Shown in pieces: positions 17,226 to 26,655 of a DNA stretch of 64,000 nt (position 1 is the stretch's first letter; every line of letters begins with the position of its first letter). Below the pieces are notes generated by a model, which did no database searches, had not been told where the DNA came from, and saw only the letters and a list, made by a program, of their open reading frames with translations. The stretch is from Rhodoblastus sp963713695. GTDB lineage: Bacteria; Pseudomonadota; Alphaproteobacteria; Rhizobiales; Beijerinckiaceae. The translations under genes and the position numbers were made by a program. The stretch spans positions 1 through 64,000 of the forward strand of contig CAVQMU010000001.1 of the NCBI GenBank assembly GCA_963713695.1. The letters are read 5' to 3'.

Positions 17226-20200
17226 ATGACCCAAGCTGCACCCCCTCCCGCTTCGCCCCGACTCTCCCCCGGCGATCACGTCTTTCTGGTCGATGGCTCG
17301 AATTTCATTTTTCGCGCCTATTTCCAGTCGATTCGCCAGGACCAGAAATATAATTTTCGGTCAGACCGGCTGCCGACGGGCGCAGTGCGACTTTTCTGCG
17401 CCAAGCTTCTGCAATTTATCCGCGACGGCGCGGCCGGGGTGAAGCCGACTCATCTGGCGATCATTTTCGACAAGAGCGAAAATTCCTTTCGCAAGGAAAT
17501 CTACCCGCAATACAAGGCCAACCGCTCCGACCCGCCTGACGACCTCGTGCCGCAATTTCCGCTGTTCCGCGAGGCCGTGCGCGCCTTCGGGCTCGAGCCG
17601 ATCGAGCAGGATGTCTACGAGGCCGACGATCTCATAGCCACTTACGCAAGGCAGGCGTCGGAGGTCGGCGCCGACGTCACCATCATCTCCGCCGACAAGG
17701 ACTTGATGCAACTCGTCAAGCCCGGCGTCGCGATGTACGACCCCGCCTCCGGCGAAGGCGACAAACGACGGGAAGAACGCCGAATCGGACGCGACGAGGT
17801 CATCGCCTACTTCGGCCTTCCGCCCGAAAAAGTCATCGACATCCAGGCTCTCGCGGGCGATTCCACCGACAATGTGCCCGGCGCTCCGGGCATTGGCTTG
17901 AAGACCGCCGCGCAATTGATCAGCGAATATGGCGATCTTGACGCGCTGCTCGCCCGCGCGGGGGAAATCAAGCAAAACAAGCGCCGGGAAACGCTGTGCG
18001 ATCCTGCCGTCCAGGAAAAGGTGCGGCTCTCCAAACAACTCGTGAAACTCGTCGATGACGTGACGATCAAGACGCCGCTCGACGACGTGCGCCTGCGCGC
18101 GCCAGATGGAAAGTCCGTGGTCGCCTTCATGAAGGCGTTGGAATTCACGACTTTGACGAGGCGCGTGGCGGAACTCTATGATGTGGACGTCGCCGCCATC
18201 GAGCCGGACCCCGCCTTTCTCGGTCCAAACGGCTGGCGCAGCCGCAATGGCGATGTCGCCGCTCCCAGGGCGGAAACGCCGGTCTCGCTTGCTCCCGCCG
18301 TCACCGCCGATGCGGCTGGAGCATCAGCGCCTGCCGATTTTGCGAAGCAGCGATGCGCCGCAGCGGCGGCGACTCCCTTCAATCACTCCCAATACGCCTG
18401 CATCGGCGCAATGGAGGACCTCGATCGATGGATCGCAGACGCCTTCGAGGCGGGATTCGTCTGTTTCGACACGGAAACTGATTCGCTTGACCCGATGCAG
18501 GCCAATCTCGTCGGCGTCTCGCTGGCTCTGGCGCCTAATCACGCCTGCTACATTCCGCTCGGGCACAACGCGCCGGGGGCCGGCGATTTGTTTGGCGACG
18601 GCGGCCTTGCGCCCGTGCAGCTTCCGCTTCGCGCCGCGCTGGACCGGCTGAAGCCGCTTTTCACCGCGCCCTCGGTGCTGAAAATCGCGCAAAACGTCAA
18701 ATTCGACTGGCTTGTCCTCGCCCAGCACGGCATCGAGGTCGCCCCGGTCGAGGACACCATGCTCGCCTCCTATACGCTCGACGCCGGGGTCAACGGCCAC
18801 GGCATGGACGAGCTTTCCGTCAAAATGCTCGGCCACAAGCCAATATCCTTCAGCGAAGTCGCGGGACTGGGGAAAAAATTCATCGGCTTCGCACAGGTCG
18901 CGCTCGACAAAGCGGTCGAATATGCCGCCGAGGACGCCGACGTGACTCTTCGTTTGTGGTCCTGCCTGCAGCCTCGGCTGACTGGCGAAGGCATGGTCAG
19001 CGTCTATGAAACGCTTGAACGGCCGCTTGCGACGGTGCTGGCCCGGATGGAGCGGCGCGGCATCAGCGTCGATCGCGCACTTTTAGCGCGGCTATCAGGC
19101 GAATTCGCGCAGGACATGGCGCGGCTCGAGGCGGAGGTCCAGACGCTCGCCGGCGAGAGTTTCAATCTCGGTTCGCCCAAGCAACTGGGCGATATTCTGT
19201 TCGGCAAGTTTGGCCTGCCCGGCGGCAAGAAGACCGCGACGGGCGCTTGGTCCACTTCGGCCAGCGTGCTCGATGAGCTTGCCGAAGGGGGCAATGAACT
19301 GGCGGCGCGCCTTCTCGACTGGCGGCAGGTGCAAAAACTGCGCTCGACCTATGCCGAGGCCTTGCCGCGTTTCATCCATCCGGCTACGGGCCGCGTCCAC
19401 ACCTCCTATGCCATGGCCGCGACCTCGACCGGGCGGCTTTCCTCTTCGGAGCCGAATCTGCAGAATATTCCGGTTCGCAACGAAGCCGGTCGAAAACTCC
19501 GCCGCGCCTTTATCGCCGCGCCCGGCCGAAAGCTGATTTCGGCCGATTATTCGCAGATCGAATTGCGGCTCCTCGCTCATATCGCCGATATTCCCCAGTT
19601 AAAACAGGCCTTTGCTGAGGGCAAGGACATTCACGCCATTACGGCGTCAGAGATTTTTGGCGTGCCCGTCGAGGGCATGCCGGCCGAGGTGCGCCGCCGC
19701 GCCAAGGCGATCAATTTCGGCATTGTCTATGGCATCTCCGCCTTCGGCCTCGCCAACCAGCTCGGCATTTCGCGCGAGGACGCCGGCGCCTATATCAGGC
19801 TCTATTTCGAGCGTTTTCCCGGCATTCGCGCCTATATGGACGCGACGAAAAAGCTGTGCCGCGAGCAGGGCTACGTCACCACGCTGTTCGGCCGCAAATG
19901 CCATTATCCCCGAATATCCTCTGGCAATGCGGCGGAACGCGCCTTCAACGAGCGCGCGGCGATCAACGCGCCGATCCAGGGCGCCGCCGCCGACATCATC
20001 CGCCGCGCCATGATCCGCATGGACGCCGCGCTCGCGCAGGCCGGCTTGCAGGCGCAGATGCTGTTGCAGGTGCATGACGAACTGGTGTTCGAGGCGCCGG
20101 AGGCCGAAGTTCCCGCGACCATCGCCCTGGTGCAGCGGGTGATGGAGCAAGCCGCGCTGCCGGCGGTGAACCTCAGCGTTCCCCTGCTGGTTGAAGCCCG

Positions 20201-20231
20201 CGCCGCGGACAATTGGGACGAGGCGCATTGA
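17226..20231 (+). CDS. polA: DNA polymerase I
   Basis: The 1001-residue protein has all three Pol I domains. The N-terminal 5'-3' exonuclease is marked by VFLVDGSNFIFRAYF, YKANR and EADDLIATYA. The 3'-5' exonuclease has FDTETDSLD with its catalytic acidic residues, so proofreading is probably kept. The polymerase domain has motif A (SADYSQIELRLLAHI), motif B (RRRAKAINFGIVYG) and motif C (QVHDELVFEAP). It replaces RNA primers and fills repair gaps. The ATG at 17226 is chosen because the frame upstream runs into the tRNA gene; it gives a normal N-terminus just before the first conserved motif. Length slightly exceeds E. coli PolA because of an inter-domain linker near residues 330-380. Confidence 0.95.
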   Translation: MTQAAPPPASPRLSPGDHVFLVDGSNFIFRAYFQSIRQDQKYNFRSDRLPTGAVRLFCAKLLQFIRDGAAGVKPTHLAIIFDKSENSFRKEIYPQYKANRSDPPDDLVPQFPLFREAVRAFGLEPIEQDVYEADDLIATYARQASEVGADVTIISADKDLMQLVKPGVAMYDPASGEGDKRREERRIGRDEVIAYFGLPPEKVIDIQALAGDSTDNVPGAPGIGLKTAAQLISEYGDLDALLARAGEIKQNKRRETLCDPAVQEKVRLSKQLVKLVDDVTIKTPLDDVRLRAPDGKSVVAFMKALEFTTLTRRVAELYDVDVAAIEPDPAFLGPNGWRSRNGDVAAPRAETPVSLAPAVTADAAGASAPADFAKQRCAAAAATPFNHSQYACIGAMEDLDRWIADAFEAGFVCFDTETDSLDPMQANLVGVSLALAPNHACYIPLGHNAPGAGDLFGDGGLAPVQLPLRAALDRLKPLFTAPSVLKIAQNVKFDWLVLAQHGIEVAPVEDTMLASYTLDAGVNGHGMDELSVKMLGHKPISFSEVAGLGKKFIGFAQVALDKAVEYAAEDADVTLRLWSCLQPRLTGEGMVSVYETLERPLATVLARMERRGISVDRALLARLSGEFAQDMARLEAEVQTLAGESFNLGSPKQLGDILFGKFGLPGGKKTATGAWSTSASVLDELAEGGNELAARLLDWRQVQKLRSTYAEALPRFIHPATGRVHTSYAMAATSTGRLSSSEPNLQNIPVRNEAGRKLRRAFIAAPGRKLISADYSQIELRLLAHIADIPQLKQAFAEGKDIHAITASEIFGVPVEGMPAEVRRRAKAINFGIVYGISAFGLANQLGISREDAGAYIRLYFERFPGIRAYMDATKKLCREQGYVTTLFGRKCHYPRISSGNAAERAFNERAAINAPIQGAAADIIRRAMIRMDAALAQAGLQAQMLLQVHDELVFEAPEAEVPATIALVQRVMEQAALPAVNLSVPLLVEARAADNWDEAH

Positions 20232-20265
20232 GGAGCTCAAGCGTTCGAGGGGCCGCCGCGCCGCT

Positions 20266-21754
20266 TCAGTTGGAAATGATCTTGTAGCTCTCGCCCGATT
20301 TCAGGGTCGGGTTTTCGAGGCCGTTCAACAGCAGGAAATGGTCGAGCGGCCGATCTTCGACGACCATTTTCTTGGCCAGAGACTCCGCCGTATCCATCAT
20401 CCCCGCCGTGATCAGCCGGATATGCAGCGGCTGCGCCTGAGCCAGCTCCTCCGCGGTCGCCGGGTGGAAAGAATTGATCGACTTCATGAATTTGTCGTCC
20501 GCTTCGGGCGTCAGCGCCTTGATGGCGAAAATGATCCGGTAGATGTCGTCGTGATAGGCGATGACTGCGACCCGAAAATTCCATTCGCCGGCGCGGGCGT
20601 TGGCGAGGACCGCGGGCATGCCGCTGACCTGGATGGGCTGGATCGAAGAGGACATCAATCCGTCGATCCAGCCCGACGTCAGATAGTCCGGCAGGGGCTT
20701 GCCCTGCGGCGCGCGCACGCTGTCGAGACGCAGCGCCTCGGCGCCGCCGTCCGCCACCCCCAGAACCGCCTGCGAGGAATTCTCGAGAACGAAGCCTTCA
20801 GGCGCCTCGATGGCAAAGGCCAACCGCGGATGAATGAACTTGCGGCCGCGTATCGCCCCGTCCATCGGATCGTCGCCGAAGGCCATGCCGTCGATCGACG
20901 CCAGATAGGCCTGGCCGCCGGTTTCCCCTATTCCCGGTGCGCCGATCTGCCGCGCCGCCTGGAGAGCGGCCTCGATTCGCTCTGGAGTTCGACGGATGGG
21001 TCGCGAGAATGTCCGGCTTGTCGCTGCCCTTCTGGCCGATCAGCGAGGCGCGCAGGGCGCTGGAGCGGGCGAGCGAGTTCAGGAAGCGCGCGGCGCCGAA
21101 AGGATCATATCCGGCCCGGGCGGTCACGCCGATGCCGACACGATCCGCCTCGAGCTCCTGCGCGCGCGAAAAGCCCGCGATGTTCATGGCTGAGCTTGCT
21201 TCGACCTCGGCGCCCTTCTGCTGGCTCTGGATGACGCGGGCGGCCTGGGCGATCAGCGCCGCCTTCTTCTCCTGTTCCGCGCGCAAAAACGCGTGACGAG
21301 CGGTGACATGGGCGATCTCATGCGCCATGACCGCGGCGACTTCCGACATGTCGTTGGCCAGGGCGAGCAGCCCGCGGGTAATGAACAGGTCGCCGGAGGG
21401 AAGGGCGAAGGCGTTGACGACGCCGGAATTGAGAATGGTGACGCGATAGGGCTGGCCCGGCGTTTCGCTGGCCTTGGCGAGCCGCACCAGGACGGCGTTC
21501 AGGTAGGCCTCGGCCTTGGGCCAGTGATAGTCGCCGCCATAAAGGGCGACAAGTTTTTTTCGTTCCGCGCCGCCCGGCGATTCGGCGAGGGTTTTGGGCG
21601 CCGCTGCTGGGGCGGCCGCCGGCTCTTCGGGGACTGCGCCCTGCCGCTCGAGCGTCGCGCAACTCGACAAAAGCAGGACGGACGCCAGGGTCAGCAGCGC
21701 GCGGACCGCCGGACGTCGCCGTCCCCGTGTCAATTTACGCCATTCAGCCGCCAT
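20266..21754 (-). CDS. M48-family metalloprotease lipoprotein (BepA/LoiP-like), frameshifted
   Basis: The N-terminus has a lipoprotein signal (LLTLASVLLLSSC, lipobox LSSC), so the enzyme is anchored in the periplasm. The zinc site HEIAH is in VAAVMAHEIAHVTARHAF, and the third ligand region is SRAQELEADRVG. The first frame breaks after ATHPSNSR near 20981. Restoring two bases (an agag repeat) continues as RIEAALQAARQIGAPGIGETGG and on to a C-terminal region ending at 20266. That C-terminal half (FIHPRLAFAIEAPEGFVL...) is typical of alphaproteobacterial M48 proteins. It probably degrades misfolded envelope proteins. The break is most simply a sequencing error. It converges on polA with a 34-base gap. 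Confidence 0.82.
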
Positions 21755-21855
21755 CCCTGCCGTCGCCTCGTCGAAACCTTTTTAGGCCAGTTCGAAAAAC
21801 GGCCCTTACCCTGAAATGCCTGTCGTCGCCCGGGGACTTGGAGGCCAGGCCCGCG

Positions 21856-22650
21856 TCAATGCCCGTCCTCAATAGCCTCGATTTGATCGGGATGGAACAA
21901 TTCGATTTGAGGAGAGGCGCCGATTTCGAGCACCCCGCGCGCCCGGATCTGTTTATGGAGCAGGCTTTTCTCGGTCAGGCCTGCGCGCTCGAAAGCCTGA
22001 CGGTTGCGTTTGGCTATGGTCAAGGAAACGTTGCGCCGGGCGCCGAAATTCAGATAAAGCCGCGGGGCCGTATGGCCGATGCTCGCGACCCGCCCTTCGA
22101 CCAGCGCCAGGGCGCCCGCGCGGCCCGAGAGCTCCGGCGTGTTTTCGGCTGATATCACGGCGTAGGCGGGGTCGGACCATACGCCCAGCCGGTCGGCGCG
22201 CGCAAAAGCCTCCGCCGCGCGTACCGAGCTTGCCCCGCAAGCGCCCGATTCGGCGCTGGCCATGACGAGGCCCGAGGCGGCCAGGAGTTCATCGACCGGC
22301 TGCTGTTCGCCCTCGACGAGCAGCGAGGCGGGAATACGGCCCCAGCGGTCGGGGGCGCCGAGCTTTTGCAGGGACAGCGCCTTTCCGGCGAGGAGCGAGG
22401 TCAACTCCGTCGCGACGTCTTTTGGGCGCTCGGGCGCGGCCGGCGTGGCGCGCGGGGGCTCGATCGTCGGGAAATAGATCATCCGCCCGTCGCCGAGGAA
22501 CAGGTCGAGCTTTTCGTTGACGCTCGAAAAGCGCACCGATTCCGGCGATCCCGAGGCGTCGCAGGAGAAACGCCCGGCGGCGCGGCCGATGCGAGGCGCG
22601 GCGGTGATCAGCAGGATGGCGGCGAGGGCGGCGAGGCGGCGGGTTTTCAT
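21856..22650 (-). CDS. Secreted staphylococcal-nuclease-like protein
   Basis: This 264-residue protein has a signal peptide (MKTRRLAALAAILLITAAPRI) and a C-terminal region with the order seen in SNase-like (thermonuclease) proteins of Hyphomicrobiales: GEQQPVDELLAASGLVMA, AEAFARADRLGVW and LYLNFGARRNVSLTIAKRN. The arginine/glutamate active-site pattern of true nucleases is not clear, so it may be a non-catalytic envelope protein. It is transcribed in the same direction as the M48 gene, with a 101-base gap. Confidence 0.6.
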   Translation of the reverse strand: MKTRRLAALAAILLITAAPRIGRAAGRFSCDASGSPESVRFSSVNEKLDLFLGDGRMIYFPTIEPPRATPAAPERPKDVATELTSLLAGKALSLQKLGAPDRWGRIPASLLVEGEQQPVDELLAASGLVMASAESGACGASSVRAAEAFARADRLGVWSDPAYAVISAENTPELSGRAGALALVEGRVASIGHTAPRLYLNFGARRNVSLTIAKRNRQAFERAGLTEKSLLHKQIRARGVLEIGASPQIELFHPDQIEAIEDGH

Positions 22651-22758
22651 GTCGTGCGGCGGCGATCATAGCACGTTTGGGTTTTCCGCAGTTTTTCGGC
22701 CGGACATTTTATGTTAGGCATTTTGCGCGGCGATGCGAGAATTGCTGCGCAAAACAGC

Positions 22759-22835
<77 letters not shown>

Positions 22836-22879
22836 ATAAAATCTTTGTCCATACCGGACACATAGGTAACGGAACGTAC

Positions 22880-23155
22880 CTAAGACATGGGTGACAACCT
22901 CTGGTCGAACGGGTTGTCGAGGGGTTGCAAGGTTTTCTGCTCCAGGTCGATGAAGCCGAGATTGTAGATCATAAAGCTGACGAGCCAAATGCCTTCGTCG
23001 ACTTCCTTGATGCCGAGACGCTGGCCGGTCAGGACGCTTGAGATGTTGACGCGCTTTCTGTGCATGCAGATGCGTCCGCAAGCCGTGACGAGCGCATCGC
23101 GATCATGCAGGGGATAGGACAGGTCCGGCGGGCCATCGTAGGGCTTTGTCGCCAC
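22880..23155 (-). pseudogene. IS481-type transposase, C-terminal remnant
   Basis: Only the last 91 codons survive. They hold the conserved tail LVTACGRICMHRKRVNIS, GQRLGIKEVDEGIWLVSFM, DLEQKTLQPLDNPF and LSPMS of the IS481-like integrase-core transposases common in Hyphomicrobiales. The DDE catalytic domain upstream is missing. The flanking string taccggacacat at 22853 may be the element end and recurs at about 3323. It is a dead insertion sequence next to tRNA-Arg(CCT). Confidence 0.72.
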
Positions 23156-23422
23156 CGGATCGCCACATCGAGCGAAAAAGCTTCTTCTTCAGCGTCGTCA
23201 GAAGCCTCAAGAAGATTTCCGCAATGTTCCGGCGCCGGAGGGGCGCAGCCATGATCGACGCAGCCAAAGGCCCACAAACAGTTGAATTAGGCCGAGTTCG
23301 CCGCGGGCGCCGACATTGACCCCGTCCGCGACGCTGCATAACCTCATCAACCCCAACATCAGCCGAGCCGTTTGCAAAATCAGGCAGGGCATCCCCGAGA
23401 CGAGCCTGAGAAGGAATTGATC

Positions 23423-24973
23423 ATGTTCATGTATGTCGATCCTGCCTTGGTTTCCGAAACGGTTGTATTTCCAGATCGATTTTTCTCGATCCGCCGCGGG
23501 GCGCCGGGATGGGCGCTTTACGGCCCTTACGAGAAGCTGGATCCCGGCGCATACGATTTGCATTATGCGATGGTCCTCGTGGATATCGGCGACGATGGCG
23601 CGGCGGAGTTGGGCAGGATCGAAGTCGCCAGCGATTACGGCAAGACCATTCATGCGCAGCGCGTCATCACACGCGACGATTTCGCCGATGGAGAGGCGCA
23701 GCTGGTCATCCCCTTTGCCCTGTCCGAAAGCATTGAGAACCTGGAATATCGGCTGTACACCACGGGCGACGCCGCTTTCTCGATTGAAAAACATGATATT
23801 CGGTGCCTGCCTTCTTCGATGGGAGCCGCGACGTCCTCCTGCAAGGCGTCCCATGCCCAGCGCCGCATCGCGGCGGCGGACGTTCGCGCCAAAATTGCCG
23901 CCACGCCGATCGATTTTGTGTGCACATGGGTCGATGGCGCGGATCCAGCCTTCCAAGCCTCGCTCGAAACGCATGCATTGGCTTACGCCCAGAATGGCGC
24001 CTTGCAGGCATCGGCGTTGCGAAATCGTTTCGTCGCAAATGATTATCTACGCTACTGCCTGCGCTCCATCCACGACAACGCCCCCTGGTTTCGCAAGATC
24101 TTCCTGGTCACCAACGGCCAAAGGCCGGATTGGCTCGATCTCGACCATCCACGCATCGAGCTGGTTGATCACGCGGCGATTTTCCCAAATTCCGATGCGC
24201 TTCCTACTTTCAATTCCTTCGCGATCGAGGTCAACCTCCACCGCATTCCCGCTCTGTCCGACAATTTCATCTATGTGAACGACGATTTCTTTGTCGGAGC
24301 CGAGACGGCGAAGGAGGAATTTTTTTCCTCCGCCGGACGGCCGCAGGCACAGCTCTCGTTAGACTATATCGATCCGAACTGGTTGCGCCTCTTCGCTTCG
24401 CCCTACGCGCGCTCGCTTGCCATGTGCGTCAACCTGCTCGACGTCCGTTTCGGACAGCGATCGCCGCGTCGCCATCCGCTGCATTGGCCCGTTCTGATGA
24501 ACCGCGCGGTGATCGCGGAAATTGAGGAACTGTGGAGCGTGGTGTGGGATCGCACCCGCAATGCGCGCTTCCGAAGCGGCCGCGATTTTTTTCTGACCTA
24601 CATGCATAACTCCTATTTGCAGGAGAAATACGAATGCGAGGAGCCGGCAGATCGGGACCGCCACCAGATTGCGCTGATTGCGGAGCCGGCTTTCCTTTGT
24701 GTCGCCAATCCGGAGGTCGATCACGAGCGGATGCTCGCTTCGATGCTGCGCGACCGGCCCAAATTCATTTGTCTTAATGACGATGCGCCGCCTGATCAGC
24801 TGCCGGAGGAGACGGCGCTGTTCATGCGCATGATCAATCAGTTTCTCGAAACCTATTTCCCTAAGGCGGCGCCATGGGAAATGGACGGGCGGCCACCGGC
24901 CGCGAGCGAGGCGGACCGCCCGGCGTCCACTCCCAACGCGCCATCCCAAAGTTTCGATGGAGCGCGGGTCTAA
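23423..24973 (+). CDS. Stealth-family sugar-phosphate transferase (capsule-type)
   Basis: The protein has 516 residues from the ATG at 23423, which has a good site (aagga) nearby; an earlier ATG at 23372 lacks one. Residues 1-120 form a beta-rich domain (YGPYEKLDPGAYDLHYAMVL...). The Stealth conserved regions follow: CR1 IDFVCTWVDGADPAF, CR2 NDYLRYCLRSIHDNAPWFRKI through DNFIYVNDDFF, CR3 near HPLHWPVLMNRAV, and CR4 FICLNDD. Stealth proteins transfer hexose-1-phosphates to make phosphodiester-linked capsules (known for CpsY and XcbA types). It stands alone, not in the exopolysaccharide cluster. Confidence 0.85.
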   Translation: MFMYVDPALVSETVVFPDRFFSIRRGAPGWALYGPYEKLDPGAYDLHYAMVLVDIGDDGAAELGRIEVASDYGKTIHAQRVITRDDFADGEAQLVIPFALSESIENLEYRLYTTGDAAFSIEKHDIRCLPSSMGAATSSCKASHAQRRIAAADVRAKIAATPIDFVCTWVDGADPAFQASLETHALAYAQNGALQASALRNRFVANDYLRYCLRSIHDNAPWFRKIFLVTNGQRPDWLDLDHPRIELVDHAAIFPNSDALPTFNSFAIEVNLHRIPALSDNFIYVNDDFFVGAETAKEEFFSSAGRPQAQLSLDYIDPNWLRLFASPYARSLAMCVNLLDVRFGQRSPRRHPLHWPVLMNRAVIAEIEELWSVVWDRTRNARFRSGRDFFLTYMHNSYLQEKYECEEPADRDRHQIALIAEPAFLCVANPEVDHERMLASMLRDRPKFICLNDDAPPDQLPEETALFMRMINQFLETYFPKAAPWEMDGRPPAASEADRPASTPNAPSQSFDGARV

Positions 24974-25022
24974 GGGGTTCCTGACGTCATTGGCCGGTTG
25001 CTCGAGTTGAGCAAGATCGGTC

Positions 25023-25868
25023 TCAATCCTCCAGTTCGGCCTTTGCGGCTTCGACGTCGAGCCTTTCCATGGCGTCGGCCGGCGCGCAGGCGGCGGCCTC
25101 CAGGTAGAGCTTTGTCGCCGCATCGAGTTTGCTCTTGCCGAATAGCATGACGAGCCCATTGGCGTATTCGATGCGGGCGATGGCGCTGTCGGGATTGAGT
25201 TTCAGCGCTTTTTCGAAATGCGTGACGGCGGCTTCCTTGCTCGCGCCGTAGGTCAATCCGCCGACGACGGAACCAACCTTGCTGATGACTTCGGCGTGGT
25301 AGACGCCAAGGCCGATATGCGCGTCGGCATGCTCCGGCTCGATCGCGACCGCTTTCTTGAGCGCCCCCAGCACACGGCCGCCGATGCCCTGCGTCAGCGC
25401 CGCCACCACGGAAATGCCCTGGCTGTAGCGTCCCAAAGCCTGGGCTGCGAAATAATGCGCATTGGCGTAATCAGGCGCGACCTTCGCCAGCGCCTCGCAG
25501 CGCGCCGCGCTGTCCTGGAAAATCGACAGCTGTCGCTTGGGGTCCGGCTCCAGATAGCTGGCGTAGATATTGGCTGATTTCGAGGCCACGGCGGCGCCAA
25601 GCAGGCCGAGGGAATCCGCTGTTTCAACGGCCGCTGCGAAATCGCCGCGATGGTAGGCGCGCCAGGCGTCCTGCAGGGCCCCCGCGGCATCGCCGCATTT
25701 CGGTTTCAGCGGGGCATGGCTGGCGACGATCGCGGCGATCCACGCCTCGTCCGGGAAAGGTTCGCGGTCGCCGCGATGCAGCCTCGTCCAGTTCTTTTTC
25801 AGCTTCGCGCCCGCAAAATCATAGGCTGCGTCCGCATGTGGAAAAGCGTTCCAGACCATTCGGCCCAT
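25023..25868 (-). CDS. Tetratricopeptide-like repeat protein
   Basis: This 281-residue soluble protein is built of helical pairs of TPR type, with typical spacing in DAWRAYHRGDFAAAVETADSL, HYFAAQALGRYSQG, AVAIEPEHADAHIGLGVYH and HFEKALKLNPDSAIARIEYA. No signal peptide is seen. Such proteins act as scaffolds; the partner is unknown. It ends the rightward Stealth gene convergently and precedes the TetR gene on the same strand by 16 bases, so it may be in an operon with it. Confidence 0.7.
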   Translation of the reverse strand: MGRMVWNAFPHADAAYDFAGAKLKKNWTRLHRGDREPFPDEAWIAAIVASHAPLKPKCGDAAGALQDAWRAYHRGDFAAAVETADSLGLLGAAVASKSANIYASYLEPDPKRQLSIFQDSAARCEALAKVAPDYANAHYFAAQALGRYSQGISVVAALTQGIGGRVLGALKKAVAIEPEHADAHIGLGVYHAEVISKVGSVVGGLTYGASKEAAVTHFEKALKLNPDSAIARIEYANGLVMLFGKSKLDAATKLYLEAAACAPADAMERLDVEAAKAELED

Positions 25869-25883
25869 GGCCGTCTCCTCAGT

Positions 25884-26529
25884 TCAATGCAGATAGCGTT
25901 TGGCGAGACTGTCGAACAACTCGCGTTCCCTTGGCGCGAGATAGGGCGCCGCAAGCGAGATCACGTAAAAGGCGCCCCGCGCCAGGGTTCGCCCATCGAC
26001 CGGCGCGCGCGGATCGCGCGCATAGGCGAAGGACAGCCAATAGCTCGCGACCATCGTCATGGTCGTGGCCAAAGTATCGATTTCCACCGGCGTCGCCTTC
26101 ATTTCGCCGGCCGCGACCAGGCTGCTCAGGATCGTCGTCGCCGTGCGAACCTTGTGGTCCAGGATGCGGCGGAACTGGAGTTCGAGAAAGCGATGCCGCG
26201 ACAACAATTCATTGAGGTCGCGGTAAAGAAAGCGGAATTTCGAAATCGTTTCAAACAACAGGTGAAGGAACAGCCAGATGTCCTCCGCATGTGGCGGCTG
26301 GCGCGCCGGCGTCGTCAGCGTCGCCTCGATTTCAAGCTTGAACTCCGCGAAAAGGGCCTCGACGATCTTTTCTTTCGAGTGGAAATGATAATAGAGATTG
26401 CCGGGGCTGATATTCATGTTCTCCGCAATGGTCGCCGTCGCGACGCCTGGCACGCCATATTCATTGAACAGGGCCAGGGCGGATTTCAAGGATGCGCTCG
26501 CGCGTGCGCCTTTTCGGCTTGGCGTCCAT
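25884..26529 (-). CDS. TetR/AcrR-family transcriptional regulator (N-terminal frameshift)
   Basis: The DNA-binding domain is clear: ALALFNEYGVPGVATATIAE and MNISPGNLYYHFHSKEKIVE. A helical ligand-binding domain follows (IWLFLHLLFETISKFRFLYRDL). The in-frame N-terminus (MTTERATGW...) is atypical. Deleting one base of a CC pair at 26490-26491 instead gives a normal TetR start from the ATG at 26529: MDAKPKRRTRERILKSALAL. I take that as the true N-terminus and the shift as a base-calling error. As it sits before the lipase, phasin and wax-ester genes, regulation of lipid storage is a reasonable inference, with a fatty acyl-CoA as possible ligand. Confidence 0.82.
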
Positions 26530-26655
26530 CCCGTCGCCCTCTCGGTTGTCAATATTGCGCCAACTCCACTTCGATCAGATCAGAGTGGACGTTTTGATGC
26601 CTTGTTTCAGCGCATGTTCTCGACCGGACCGATGAACACATTTTCGGGAACAGCT

